Below are positions 7,239 to 15,929 of a stretch of 64,000 bases of DNA, piece after piece. A model generated the notes under the pieces. That model did not search any database. It saw only the letters and a list, made by a program, of their open reading frames with translations, and was not told where the DNA came from. Origin of the DNA: Oerskovia merdavium (GTDB taxonomy: Bacteria > Actinomycetota > Actinomycetes > Actinomycetales > Cellulomonadaceae); NCBI RefSeq assembly GCF_014836755.1, contig NZ_JACSQF010000007.1, forward strand, positions 62,001 to 126,000. The letters are read 5' to 3'. A program made the translations under genes and the position numbers. Each line of letters starts with the position of its first letter. Position 1 is the first letter of the stretch.

Positions 7239-8660
7239 CTACTCCGAGCCCGCAGGCCCTCCCAGCAGCGCGAACGCGCTCTCCGCGGTGTCGACCAGCA
7301 CCATCGGGTCCGCGAGCACGGCCGGGTCCGTGGCGGCGAGCTGCACCGTCACGACGTACGTGTCGCCCTCGGCGTCCTCCGCGAGCCACGAGCCCGCCAG
7401 GACGCCCGGCGCGCTGCCGCCCTTGAACGCGACGTAGGGCCAGGCCGTCGCGTCGACCTCGATGCCGGGGTTGACCGAGAGCACCTCACGGACCACGGGG
7501 TCCTGCTCGCCGCGGTCGTGCAACCAGACGTGCGCGGCGCACAGGTCCGACGACGTCGCGAACCAGTCGACGTCGTCCTGCCACACGGGCGTGGTCACTC
7601 CCGCGGGGTCGACGTCGAGGGGCCCGCCGGGCAGCGCGTCGAGCAGCGCGCGCCGTTCCGCGGTGCCGGCCGCGGCCCACCCGGTGGCCTGCGACGGTGA
7701 GCCCCACGCGATCGTGAACGCGTCGCGGGTCGTCAGGAACGGGGTGTTCAGGGACGGGTCGGCGTGCCCCAGCTCGGCCTGCGCGCGTTCGACGACGTCA
7801 CGCCCCACGGCCTGGACCAGCAGGTCGGTCGCGGTGTTGTCGCTGATCGAGATCATGAGCCCGGCCGCCTCGCGCACCGTGACCACGGTGCCCGTGGGCG
7901 CGTCCTGGAGCTGGCCCGAGGGCAGCGACCGCACGTCGTCGGTCACGGTCAGCTCGTCGTCCCAGGTCAGCGTCCCTGCCTCGACGGCCTGCGACACCGC
8001 GCCCAGCACGTAGAGCTTGAAGATCGAGCCGAGCGGCAGCACCTCGTCCGGGTCCGTGCCGCCAGGGGCCTCCTCGACCGCCTGGCACGTCCCGTTGTCC
8101 AGGACCTGGGCCACGAGCAGCGAGCTCTGCGCGTCCACGGCGTCGAGGCGTTCGCCCAGCTCGTCCCAGCTCGCCGCGGGCTCGCGGTGCGGGTCGTCGC
8201 CCGGGCCGAAGAACAGGGTCTCGATGCGGCTGTCCGCATCGACACCGATCTGCATCGTGAAGTACTGCCCGCTCGCCCCGACGATCGTCAGCGCGGCCTG
8301 CTTCTCGTCCGCGTCGACCACGTCGGCCGAGACCGGCACCCACTCACGGTCTGCGCGGAGCTGGTCCAGGACGGGCACGAGCTGCGCGGCGGGCACCTGG
8401 TCCAGGAACGACCGGGCGAACCGCCGCTCGAGCGTCGCGGCGTCGGGGGAGGCGTCCGCGTTGAGCACCTCGAGCACCCAGCCGGCCGCCTTGCCGACCG
8501 TGCCGTCGGGCAGCGCGACCGCGGTCGGGGCCGCGCTCGGCGTGGGCGGCACCTCGGAGCCGTTCCCGGACGACGAGCACCCGGTCAGTGCGAGCCCCAC
8601 GACGAGGAGGCCTCCGACGAGGGGTGAGCGACGGCGTCGGGCAGCAGAGAGGGAGGGCAT
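7239..8660 (-). CDS. LpqF-like lipoprotein with class A beta-lactamase-type serine hydrolase domain
   Basis: A 473-residue secreted lipoprotein: signal peptide with lipobox LALTGC (C28), then a cystatin/SnoaL-like N-domain (about 50-150), then a class A beta-lactamase-type domain. Active-site motifs are S212-I-F-K215, S273-D-N and K413-G-G. This layout is that of the Cpe/LpqF family, to which the clavulanate-cluster ORF12 belongs. True beta-lactamase activity is doubtful: I see no clear general-base glutamate motif, and KTG is replaced by KGG. Esterase or cell-wall roles are alternatives. TAGGGT (8667-8672) lies six bases before the ATG, so the mRNA is probably leaderless. Confidence 0.85.
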   Translation of the reverse strand: MPSLSAARRRRSPLVGGLLVVGLALTGCSSSGNGSEVPPTPSAAPTAVALPDGTVGKAAGWVLEVLNADASPDAATLERRFARSFLDQVPAAQLVPVLDQLRADREWVPVSADVVDADEKQAALTIVGASGQYFTMQIGVDADSRIETLFFGPGDDPHREPAASWDELGERLDAVDAQSSLLVAQVLDNGTCQAVEEAPGGTDPDEVLPLGSIFKLYVLGAVSQAVEAGTLTWDDELTVTDDVRSLPSGQLQDAPTGTVVTVREAAGLMISISDNTATDLLVQAVGRDVVERAQAELGHADPSLNTPFLTTRDAFTIAWGSPSQATGWAAAGTAERRALLDALPGGPLDVDPAGVTTPVWQDDVDWFATSSDLCAAHVWLHDRGEQDPVVREVLSVNPGIEVDATAWPYVAFKGGSAPGVLAGSWLAEDAEGDTYVVTVQLAATDPAVLADPMVLVDTAESAFALLGGPAGSE

Positions 8661-8727
8661 CGAGACACCCTACGGAACGACCCTCGCGCGGCGGGTGCGG
8701 ACCCGCCGGTGCCGCCCGACCCCGGTC

Positions 8728-8997
8728 TCAGGACGCGCGGGCCGCGAGCCGCGTCACGACGCGCTTGGCCTCGCGCCCCGCGAAACGGCGGGCGAACACG
8801 CTCGCGGCCGCAGCGGCCGCGGCGAACGTGACAGCGCTGATGATGCCGACCTCGGGGTCGTCCAGGTCCTTGGGGGCATCGTGCCCCGTCGCCTTGGCCC
8901 ACGCGAAGCTCACGACCTTCTGCGCGACCCAGCCCGCGGCCAGCGTCAGGGCGACGGTCGCGACCTTCTCGGTGAGGGTCTGCTCGTTCTCGGCCAT
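8728..8997 (-). CDS. DUF4235-type small membrane protein
   Basis: An 89-residue protein with two hydrophobic segments (VALTLAAGWVAQKVVSFAW and IISAVTFAAAAAAASVFA) separated by a loop ending in GHDAPKDLDDPE, and a basic C-terminus. This is the arrangement of DUF4235. AGGAGG stands before the ATG. It is a paralogue in type of the gene at 13541. Function unknown. Confidence 0.7.
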   Translation of the reverse strand: MAENEQTLTEKVATVALTLAAGWVAQKVVSFAWAKATGHDAPKDLDDPEVGIISAVTFAAAAAAASVFARRFAGREAKRVVTRLAARAS

Positions 8998-9171
8998 GTG
9001 GACCTCCTGGTGAGGGTGCGGCGGGCGGGGCGCGCCGCGCGTCGTGCACGTGCCCGACGGCGGAGCTCAGGTCCCACCGTAGCCGTCGCCCCGGGCGGGG
9101 CGCGCCTCGGGCGAGACCACACGCCGGACCCCTGCCCGCGCCGTCGGGCCGCGGTGTAAAGTCGCAGGTGA

Positions 9172-9281
9172 ACGACAGGGGAGCGCCGACCGCCCGGAGA
9201 CAACGGGCAACAGGCGCTGAGAGTGCGGACCACCGCAGACCCTCGAACCTGATCCGGTTAGCACCGGTGGAGGAAGTCGGG
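9172..9281 (+). promoter_or_regulatory. TPP riboswitch (THI element)
   Basis: It contains the conserved CTGAGA (9217-9222) after GGCGC, and the CCTCGAACCTGATCCGGTTAG...GGAGGAAG block (9241-9277) diagnostic of thiamin-pyrophosphate aptamers. GGAGCGCC at about 9180 pairs with GGCGC to form the P2 stem. It lies directly upstream of the thiamine transporter operon, which it should switch off when TPP is abundant. A TAAAGT at 9157-9162 may be the -10 element. Confidence 0.93.
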
Positions 9282-9290
9282 CTTCTCCAG

Positions 9291-9345
9291 CCTCGCTCAC
9301 GGACCTTCCGTGCGCGAGGTCCCCCTCCTGTGACGTCCAAGGAGG
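9291..9345 (+). promoter_or_regulatory. Riboswitch expression platform with hairpin that can mask the Shine-Dalgarno
   Basis: Hairpin 9291-9319 (CCTCG...CGAGG, with CACGGA/TCCGTG inside) is followed by CCTCC at 9324-9328, which can pair with GGAGG at 9341-9345. The latter is the Shine-Dalgarno for the GTG at 9350. No T-run is present, so control is more likely at translation initiation than by termination. Confidence 0.6.
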
Positions 9346-9349
9346 ACAC

Positions 9350-10438
9350 GTGAACACCATCAGTACCCGCCGCGGCCCCGCTCACAAGATCGGCCTCGGC
9401 CTCGTCGGCGGGCTCAGCGCGCTGGCTCTCACCGCCTGTGCCGGGTCGACCGACACGGGCGCGGGCGACACCTCGAGCGCGGAGGCGAGCACCGTCACGC
9501 TCGTCACGCACGACTCCTTCAACGTGAGCGAGGACGTCCTCGCCGCGTTCGAGAAGGAGTCCGGGCTGACCGTCAAGCAGGTCGCTCCCGGCGACGGCGG
9601 AGCGCTCGTCAACCAGCTGATCCTGACCAAGGACGCGCCGCTCGGCGACGTCGTGTTCGGCATCGACAACTCGTTCGCGACCCGCGCGATCGACGAGGGC
9701 GTGCTCGAGCCCTACACGCCCGCGGGCCTCGCCGACACGGCGGCCCAGTACGCCGTCGGGGACGGCGAGCTGACCCCCGTGGACCTCGGCGACGTCTGCG
9801 TCAACGTCGACCACGCCTGGTTCACGGCAGCGGGCATCCCCGAGCCCGTGACCCTCGACGACCTGACCGAGCCCGAGTACAAGGACCTGCTCGTCGTGAC
9901 CAACCCCGCGACGTCGTCGCCCGGGCTGTCGTTCCTGCTCGCGACCGTCGGCGCCTACGGCGAGGACGGCTGGGAGGGCTACTGGAGCAAGCTCAAGGAC
10001 AACGGTGTCAAGGTCGCCGACGGATGGTCCGACGCCTACTACGTCGACTTCTCCGGCTCCGAGGGCAAGGGCCCGCGCCCCCTCGTGCTGTCCTACTCGA
10101 CGTCGCCCGCGTTCACGGTCACCGAGGACGGCACCGAGACCACGACGGGTGCGCTGCTCGACACCTGCTTCCGCCAGGTCGAGTACACGGGCGTGCTGGC
10201 CGGGGCCAAGAACCCCGAGGGCGCCAAGAAGCTCGTCGACTTCCTCGTGAGCGACGCGTTCCAGGCCGACATCGCCGACAACATGTACATGTACCCGGCG
10301 GACGCGGACACCGAGCTGCCCGAGGGCTGGGCCGAGTTCGCGCCCCTGTCCCCGTCGCCCTTCGAGGTCGCACCGGCCGACATCACCGCCCACCGCGACG
10401 AGTGGATCAAGGCGTGGACGTCGACGGTGATCGGCTGA
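9350..10438 (+). CDS. thiB: Thiamine ABC transporter substrate-binding lipoprotein
   Basis: A 362-residue lipoprotein (signal LSALALTAC, lipid-accepting C30) of the ThiB family: VTLVTHDSFNVSEDVLAAFEKESG at the start of the mature protein, GDVVFGIDNSFATRA, and LLVVTNPATSSPGLSFLL. GTG at 9350 is preceded by AAGGAGGAC. It captures extracellular thiamine or thiamine phosphates and delivers them to the following permease. The TPP riboswitch upstream supports this assignment strongly. The permease gene starts about 10 bases after its stop. Confidence 0.94.
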   Translation: MNTISTRRGPAHKIGLGLVGGLSALALTACAGSTDTGAGDTSSAEASTVTLVTHDSFNVSEDVLAAFEKESGLTVKQVAPGDGGALVNQLILTKDAPLGDVVFGIDNSFATRAIDEGVLEPYTPAGLADTAAQYAVGDGELTPVDLGDVCVNVDHAWFTAAGIPEPVTLDDLTEPEYKDLLVVTNPATSSPGLSFLLATVGAYGEDGWEGYWSKLKDNGVKVADGWSDAYYVDFSGSEGKGPRPLVLSYSTSPAFTVTEDGTETTTGALLDTCFRQVEYTGVLAGAKNPEGAKKLVDFLVSDAFQADIADNMYMYPADADTELPEGWAEFAPLSPSPFEVAPADITAHRDEWIKAWTSTVIG

Positions 10439-10449
10439 GCACGTTGCCC

Positions 10450-12141
10450 GTGAGCCGCGGCGTGCCCGCGGCGGTGCAGCGCGGCGGGCGGGTCCTCCTG
10501 TGGGGGCTCGCCGCCGGGTTGCCGCTGCTGTTCCTCGGGGTGTTCTTCGCGTGGCCCGTCGTGACGCTGATCGCCCGCGGGTTCGTCAGCAACGGCTCCC
10601 TTGACCTCTCCGGCTTCGCCGAGGTGTTCTCCGAGCCGCGGACCTGGCGGATCATCGGGCTGACGCTGTGGCAGGGCGTGCTCGGGACCGTGATCTCGGT
10701 GCTGCTCGGCGTGCCCGGCGCGTACGTGCTGTACCGGTGCCGGTTCCGGGGGCGCACGTTCCTGCGCGCGTTCGTGACCGTGCCGTTCGTGCTGCCGACC
10801 GTCGTGGTCGGGGTGGCCTTCCGCTCCCTGCTGGTCGAGGGCGGGCTGCTCGGGTTCCTGCGGCTCGACGGGACGTTCGGGGCGATCGTCCTGGCCCTCG
10901 TGTTCTTCAACTACTCGGTCGTGGTGCGGACCGTCGGCGGGCTCTGGGAGCACCTCGACCCGCGCGCCGAGGAAGCGGCTCGCGCCCTGGGCGCCTCGCC
11001 CTGGCGTGCGTTCCGGTCCGTGACGCTGCCGTCGCTGGCCCCGGCCATCGCGTCGGCCGCGTCGATCGTGTTCCTGTTCTGCGCCACGGCATTCGGGGTC
11101 GTGCTCGTCCTGGGCGGGGTCCAGTACGGGACCATCGAGACCGAGATCTGGATCCAGACCACGCAGTTCCTCGACCTGCGCGCGGCCGCGGTGCTCTCGG
11201 TCGTGCAGCTCGTCGTGGTCGTGGTCGCGCTGAGCGTCGCCAACCGGACCCGCACCCGCCGCGAGCGCGCGCTCCACCTGTCCGCGGCGACGTCCGCCGC
11301 CCGGCCGCTGCGCCTGCGGGCCGACGCGGCCCCGCTCGCGGTGACCGCCGTCGTCGTGCTGGGCCTGATCGCCCTGCCGCTCGTCAACCTCCTCGTGCGC
11401 TCGTTCCAGACCCCCGACGGCTGGAGCCTCGCGAACTACGCGAACCTCGGCACGACCGGCGGCCGCAACGCCCTGAGCGTGACCGTGTGGGAGGCCACGG
11501 CCAACTCGCTCCGGACCGCCGCGATCGCGACCCTGCTCGCGGTCGTGATCGGCGGGCTCGTCGCGCTCGTCGTCTCGCGGCGTCCGCGGTCGCGCACGGG
11601 GCGGCGGGCGATCAGCGCGCTCGACTCGGTCTTCATGCTCCCGCTCGGCGTCTCGGCGGTGACGGTCGGGTTCGGGTTCCTCATCACGCTCGACAAGCCG
11701 CTCGGCATCGACGTGGACCTGCGGACCTCGGGGCTGCTCGTGCCCATCGCGCAGGCGGTCGTCGCGATCCCGCTCGTGGTCAGGACCGTGCTGCCCGTGC
11801 TGCGCGCGATCGACCCGCGCCTGCGCGAGGCCGCCGCGACGCTCGGGGCGTCGCCCGCCCGCGTGTTCGCCGCGGTCGACGGGCCCATCGCGGCCCGGTC
11901 GCTGGGCCTCGCGATCGGGTTCGCGTTCGCGGTGTCGCTCGGCGAGTTCGGGGCGACGTCGTTCCTGGCCCGGCCCGACGCGGCCACGCTCCCCGTGGTC
12001 ATCTTCCGGCTCATCGGGCGGCCCGGGGCGGAGAACTACGGCATGGCACTGGCCGCGAGCGTCGTGCTCGCGGTCCTCACGGCAACGGTGATGATGGTGG
12101 CGGAGCGCCTGCGCGGCGACCGCTCGGCAGGAGAGTTCTGA
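10450..12141 (+). CDS. thiP: Thiamine ABC transporter permease (duplicated, ThiP-like)
   Basis: A roughly 563-residue membrane protein with two tandem binding-protein-dependent permease halves, each with an EAA loop (EEAARALGASPWRAFRSVTLP and REAAATLGASPARVFAAVDGP). This matches ThiP, about 536 aa and 12 segments in enterobacteria. The start is uncertain: GTG 10450 begins just before the first membrane segment, while TTG 10444 and GTG 10414 (overlapping thiB) are in frame. No clear Shine-Dalgarno is visible, so coupling to thiB is likely. It overlaps the ATPase gene by one base (TGATG). Confidence 0.9.
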   Translation: MSRGVPAAVQRGGRVLLWGLAAGLPLLFLGVFFAWPVVTLIARGFVSNGSLDLSGFAEVFSEPRTWRIIGLTLWQGVLGTVISVLLGVPGAYVLYRCRFRGRTFLRAFVTVPFVLPTVVVGVAFRSLLVEGGLLGFLRLDGTFGAIVLALVFFNYSVVVRTVGGLWEHLDPRAEEAARALGASPWRAFRSVTLPSLAPAIASAASIVFLFCATAFGVVLVLGGVQYGTIETEIWIQTTQFLDLRAAAVLSVVQLVVVVVALSVANRTRTRRERALHLSAATSAARPLRLRADAAPLAVTAVVVLGLIALPLVNLLVRSFQTPDGWSLANYANLGTTGGRNALSVTVWEATANSLRTAAIATLLAVVIGGLVALVVSRRPRSRTGRRAISALDSVFMLPLGVSAVTVGFGFLITLDKPLGIDVDLRTSGLLVPIAQAVVAIPLVVRTVLPVLRAIDPRLREAAATLGASPARVFAAVDGPIAARSLGLAIGFAFAVSLGEFGATSFLARPDAATLPVVIFRLIGRPGAENYGMALAASVVLAVLTATVMMVAERLRGDRSAGEF

Positions 12142-13376
12142 TGGACGGAGCCACGGTGGTGGATCGGAGCGAAGGCCTCGACGGCTCGGCTGTGCCGCGC
12201 GTGCCGCACCTGCCGCACGAGCCGCACGACCCGACCAGGAGCCCGGCGGGCCGAGGGCTCACGGTGCGCGACGTCGTCGTGCACTACCCCGACCCGGCCT
12301 CCCCCCGGGGGCCCGGGACGACGGCCGTGCGCGGCGTGAGCCTCGACCTCGCACCGGGCGAGGTGCTCGCGCTGCTGGGGCCGAGCGGCTGCGGCAAGTC
12401 GAGCCTCCTGCGCGCGGTCGCGGGGCTCGAGCCGGTCGCGGGCGGGAGCATCGCGTGGGACGGGCGCGACCTCGCGGGCGTGCCCGTGCACCGGCGTGGG
12501 TTCGGGCTCATGTTCCAGGAGGGGCAGCTCTTCCCGCACCGGGACGTCGCGGGCAACGTCGCGTTCGGGCTCCAGATGGCAGGCGTCAAGCGGTCCGCGG
12601 CGGCGGGCAGGGTGGCCGAGCTGCTCGACGTCGTCGGGCTCTCCGGGTACGCGCAGCGGCCCGTCGCGACCCTGAGCGGTGGCGAGCGGCAGCGCGTCGC
12701 GCTCGCTCGCGCGCTGGCGCCCGAGCCGCAGCTCCTGCTGCTCGACGAGCCGTTGTCCGCTCTCGACCGGGGGCTGCGCGACCGGCTCGCGGCGGACCTG
12801 CGCGCGGCCCTCGTCGCGACCGGGACCACCGCCCTGTTCGTGACGCACGACCACGACGAGGCCTTCACCGTGGCCGACCGCGTGGCCGTCATGGACGCCG
12901 GCCGGTTGCTCCAGGTCGCGGCGCCCGAGGACCTGTGGCGTGCGCCGGCGTCGCGCCGGGTCGCGGAGTTCCTGGGGTACCAGGCGTTCGTCGCGCAGGA
13001 GGCTTCGGGCGGTGCCGGAGCCGGTGGCGAGCTGCTCGCGATCGGTCCGACGGGGCTCGTGCTGGTGCCCGCCGACCGTGGTCCGGGCGAGTCGTCCGAC
13101 CACGGCCCGGGCGCGGCGCCGGACGGTCCCGACGGAGTGGTGGCGTGGACTGCGATCGGCACCGTCGTCCGCAGCGCCTTCCGGCGCGGTCGCACCGAGG
13201 TCACGGTCGAGGTGGACCTGGGGTCGGGTCCGCAGCGCGTGGTCGCGCTGGGCACGCCGTCGGCGGGCTCCGTGCCCGACGGCGCCACGCACCACCCGTT
13301 CGCTCCCGCACCGGGGGAGCGGGTCCGGGTCGCGCTCGACCTCGCAGGCTGTGCGGTGGTCCCGGCGGACTCGTGA
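12141..13376 (+). CDS. thiQ: Thiamine ABC transporter ATP-binding protein
   Basis: A 411-residue ABC ATPase: Walker A GPSGCGKS (80-87), Q-loop MFQEGQLFPHRD (Q126), signature LSGGERQRVA (178 onward), Walker B LLLLDEP (198-204), switch histidine in VTHDHDEA (H236). An about 40-residue low-complexity N-terminal extension (HLPHEPHDP) and an about 130-residue C-terminal regulatory-type domain make it longer than enterobacterial ThiQ. It is third in the riboswitch-controlled operon and energises ThiP. Confidence 0.9.
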   Translation: MDGATVVDRSEGLDGSAVPRVPHLPHEPHDPTRSPAGRGLTVRDVVVHYPDPASPRGPGTTAVRGVSLDLAPGEVLALLGPSGCGKSSLLRAVAGLEPVAGGSIAWDGRDLAGVPVHRRGFGLMFQEGQLFPHRDVAGNVAFGLQMAGVKRSAAAGRVAELLDVVGLSGYAQRPVATLSGGERQRVALARALAPEPQLLLLDEPLSALDRGLRDRLAADLRAALVATGTTALFVTHDHDEAFTVADRVAVMDAGRLLQVAAPEDLWRAPASRRVAEFLGYQAFVAQEASGGAGAGGELLAIGPTGLVLVPADRGPGESSDHGPGAAPDGPDGVVAWTAIGTVVRSAFRRGRTEVTVEVDLGSGPQRVVALGTPSAGSVPDGATHHPFAPAPGERVRVALDLAGCAVVPADS

Positions 13377-13401
13377 TCCGCTGGGCGCCGGTGCCGCCGA
13401 C

Positions 13402-13476
13402 CATGCGGTTGTCGTCGGCCGAGCATGCGGTGGGCGTCCGATCCCGCGTCGCCTCGAACGACAACCGCATGCTCGG
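13402..13476. repeat. REP-like palindromic element, copy A
   Basis: CATGCGGTTGTCGT (13402-13415) is the exact complement of 13458-13471. CCGAGCATGCGG (13419-13430) also pairs with 13465-13476, giving two alternative stems. The core GAGCATGCGGTTGTCGT is shared with the element at 44.4 kb and partly with the one at 17.2 kb. It lies between the thiamine ATPase and DUF4235 genes. Confidence 0.8.
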
Positions 13477-13540
13477 CACGGGGACCGGCAGAAGCACCAC
13501 CCACCCTGCGACCGCCCGTCCCCGGCGTTAGCGTCGGAGC

Positions 13541-13867
13541 ATGAGCGACGCCACGATCGACCACGTGACCGACCGTACCGAGGAGCACGACGGCAAGGCC
13601 GCGAAGATCCTGTACCGGCCGTTCGGGCTGATCAGCTCGATCATCGGGGGCCTGGTCGCGGGCCAGGTCTTCAAGCAGGTCTACAAACGCGTGTCTCCGG
13701 GCCACCGCAAGGACGCACCCACGCCGCTGCAGTCGGAGTACCCGCTGCGCGAGATCCTGGTCGCCGCACTGATCCAGGGCGCGGTGTTCTCCGGGGTCAA
13801 GGCCCTGATCGACCGCGGCGGGGCGCGAGCCTTCCAGAGGTGGACGGGGGAGTGGCCGGGGGACTGA
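13541..13867 (+). CDS. DUF4235 family membrane protein
   Basis: A 108-residue protein with the characteristic DUF4235 core KILYRPFGLISSIIGGLVAG near residues 22-41, then VFKQVYKR, and a second hydrophobic helix (ILVAALIQGAVFSGVKALI). A short basic tail ends in a tryptophan motif. TAGCGT (13529-13534) ends six bases before the ATG, suggesting a leaderless message; the GGAG in the spacer is too close to be a normal site. Function unknown. Confidence 0.85.
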   Translation: MSDATIDHVTDRTEEHDGKAAKILYRPFGLISSIIGGLVAGQVFKQVYKRVSPGHRKDAPTPLQSEYPLREILVAALIQGAVFSGVKALIDRGGARAFQRWTGEWPGD

Positions 13868-13886
13868 GCAGCGTGACCCCGAGCCG

Positions 13887-14540
13887 TCAGTCGCCTCCGG
13901 CGTCCCGCACCAGCACGGCGAGCTGTGTCCGGTTCTCCAGGCCCAGCTTGTCGAGGACGCTCGACACGTGCGCCTTGACGGTCGGGACGCTGAGGTAGAG
14001 CTCGCGCCCGACCTCGGCGTTGCTCGCACCGCGCCCGACGGCGAGCGCGACGTCGCGCTCTCTGCCGGTCAGCAGGTCGAGCGACGCCCGCGCCCGTGCC
14101 CGCGCCTCACCGACCGAGGCGGCCGAGGCCATGAGACGTCGCGCGACGTCGGGCGACAGCACGGGCTCGCCGGCAGCGGCAGCGAGGACCGCAGCCGCGA
14201 TCCGGGCCGGGGGCATGTCCTTGAGGAGGTAGCCGACCGCGCCGGCGCGGAGCGCGCCGAGCACCTCGTCCTCGGTGTCGAACGTCGTGAGCACGACGAC
14301 GGCGGGCGGGTCGGTCCGTGCGCGCACCCTGGCGGTCGCGGTGATCCCGTCGACCCGAGGCATCCGCAGGTCCATGAGGACCACGTCGAGGGGGTGGGCG
14401 TCGAGGAGGCCGGGGACCTCCGCGCCGTCGGCGGCCTCGCCGACGACCTCGATGCCCAGCGTGCCGTGCAGCATCATGCGCAGGCCGGACCGCACCAGGG
14501 CGTCGTCGTCGACGATCGCGATCCGCACGGGTCGGGTCAT
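13887..14540 (-). CDS. NarL/LuxR-family two-component response regulator
   Basis: 217 residues. The receiver domain has acidic pair D11/D12, phospho-acceptor D57 (VVLMDLRMPRVDG), conserved threonine in VVLTTFDTEDE and lysine in YLLKDMPP. The C-terminal LuxR-type HTH is LTGRERDVALAVGRGASNAEVGRELYLSVPTVKAHVSSVLDKLG. It overlaps the upstream kinase gene by four bases (ATGA) and is its cognate partner. The regulon is unknown. Confidence 0.93.
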   Translation of the reverse strand: MTRPVRIAIVDDDALVRSGLRMMLHGTLGIEVVGEAADGAEVPGLLDAHPLDVVLMDLRMPRVDGITATARVRARTDPPAVVVLTTFDTEDEVLGALRAGAVGYLLKDMPPARIAAAVLAAAAGEPVLSPDVARRLMASAASVGEARARARASLDLLTGRERDVALAVGRGASNAEVGRELYLSVPTVKAHVSSVLDKLGLENRTQLAVLVRDAGGD

Positions 14541-15739
14541 GAGTCCCACGGTAGCGACACCGTGAGCCGGAACCCGGCACCCTCCGGGGCCGGCCCGGCG
14601 CGCACCTCGCCGCGCAGCAGCCCGGCTCGTTCGCGGAGCCCCACGAGCCCGGTCCCCGTGCCCTGGAGCGTGGGGACGTGCCCGGGCGAGGGGCCGTCGT
14701 CGGACACGTCGACCCGGACCTCTCCCGGAGCGACGACGACCGCGACGCGGACCGCACTGCCGGGAGCGTGCCGCCGGGCGTTGGTCAGCCCTTCCTGCAC
14801 GGCGCGGAAGGCCGCGGCCTGCACGGTGGCCGGAACCCTGCCGAGGTCGCCGTCCAGCTCCCAGTCGACCTCGACACCAGCGAGCCGGGACTCGTCGACG
14901 AGCTGTGCCACGTCGGCCGGGCCGGGCGGCGGGCGCAGCGCGTCGGGCTCGGCGCGCAGCACGCCCACCACGTCCCGCAGGTCCTCGAGCGCGGCGCTCA
15001 CGCCCTCCCGGACCAGGCCTGCGGCGCGGGCGACCTCCTCGGGCGGGGAGTCGGGCCGGAACTCGAGCGCCCCCGCGACGGTTGCGAGCAGCGACAGCCG
15101 GTGGGCGAGCGTGTCGTGCATCTCCCGGGCGATCCGCGTGCGCTCGGCCGTGCGGGCCTCCCGCACGCGCAGCTCCTGCTCGCGCTCGGCCCGCAGCGCC
15201 CGCTCGCGCAGGTCCGCGACGACCTGGGCCCTGGCCTGCGCGAACGCCCCCCAGCCGACGAGGGCGGCGTGCACCGCGGCGTCGCACAGCAGCCACCACC
15301 CGAGCGGGAGGCCCGTGGGGCGCCACAGCGCCTGGACGGCGTGCCCCGCGAAGCCTGCCGCGGCGACGAGCACCGCGACGCGCAGGGGCCGACGACGGGC
15401 CACCTCGAGCGTCGCGACCGTGGATGCGGGCGTCGCCGCGGGGGACAGTGCTGCGAGCGCCGCCAGCACGAGGGCCGGCACCACGGGGTCGCTGAGCGCC
15501 GCCGCGCCGTCCCTGGGGCCCGGTCCTGTACGGCGCGGTGACCACCACAGGAACGGGCTGAGGGCCACGGCGACCAGACCGACGACGACGTCGAGCACGA
15601 CGCGCGGCCCGGGCTCGTCCGGCAGGGCACCCCACAGCATCAGGGCGGTGAGGGCGCCGACCGCGAGCACGGCCCCGGTCAGCACGGTCCGGGAAGGGGC
15701 CCGCGGCGGTGAGCACGGATCGTTCGGGTGGATGTTCAT
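14537..15739 (-). CDS. DesK/NarX-type sensor histidine kinase
   Basis: 400 residues. Several N-terminal membrane segments (about 20-165) form the sensor part, without a recognisable extracellular domain. The HisKA_3 dimerisation helix has phospho-acceptor H208 (TRIAREMHDTLAHRLSLL), followed by a HATPase domain with N-box EGLTNARRHAP and G-boxes DVSDDGPSPG and GTGLVGLRERAGLLRG. TACGGT (15746-15751) lies exactly six bases before the ATG with no Shine-Dalgarno sequence, so translation is probably leaderless. Confidence 0.92.
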   Translation of the reverse strand: MNIHPNDPCSPPRAPSRTVLTGAVLAVGALTALMLWGALPDEPGPRVVLDVVVGLVAVALSPFLWWSPRRTGPGPRDGAAALSDPVVPALVLAALAALSPAATPASTVATLEVARRRPLRVAVLVAAAGFAGHAVQALWRPTGLPLGWWLLCDAAVHAALVGWGAFAQARAQVVADLRERALRAEREQELRVREARTAERTRIAREMHDTLAHRLSLLATVAGALEFRPDSPPEEVARAAGLVREGVSAALEDLRDVVGVLRAEPDALRPPPGPADVAQLVDESRLAGVEVDWELDGDLGRVPATVQAAAFRAVQEGLTNARRHAPGSAVRVAVVVAPGEVRVDVSDDGPSPGHVPTLQGTGTGLVGLRERAGLLRGEVRAGPAPEGAGFRLTVSLPWDS

Positions 15740-15929
15740 GCCGCCACCGTAGGAACCGGCGCGATGCCACCACCACCGACTTTCGGAGGGGGGAGCGGGC
15801 CGTCGGTCGTGGTGGGCGAAGACGTCGGCAGGGTCCGGCGCCGAGGTCCGCGGGCCACGGTGGGGACGTCGGCCGAGGGGCCGGCGACCGGCCCGAGCAC
15901 CGCTCGGTCGGCTGACCGAGGGAGGCGTC

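Noticed and set aside
7239-8660. Calling the lipoprotein a beta-lactamase resistance gene
   Set aside because: KGG replaces KTG, the general base is not evident, and the fused N-domain points to the LpqF/Cpe family.
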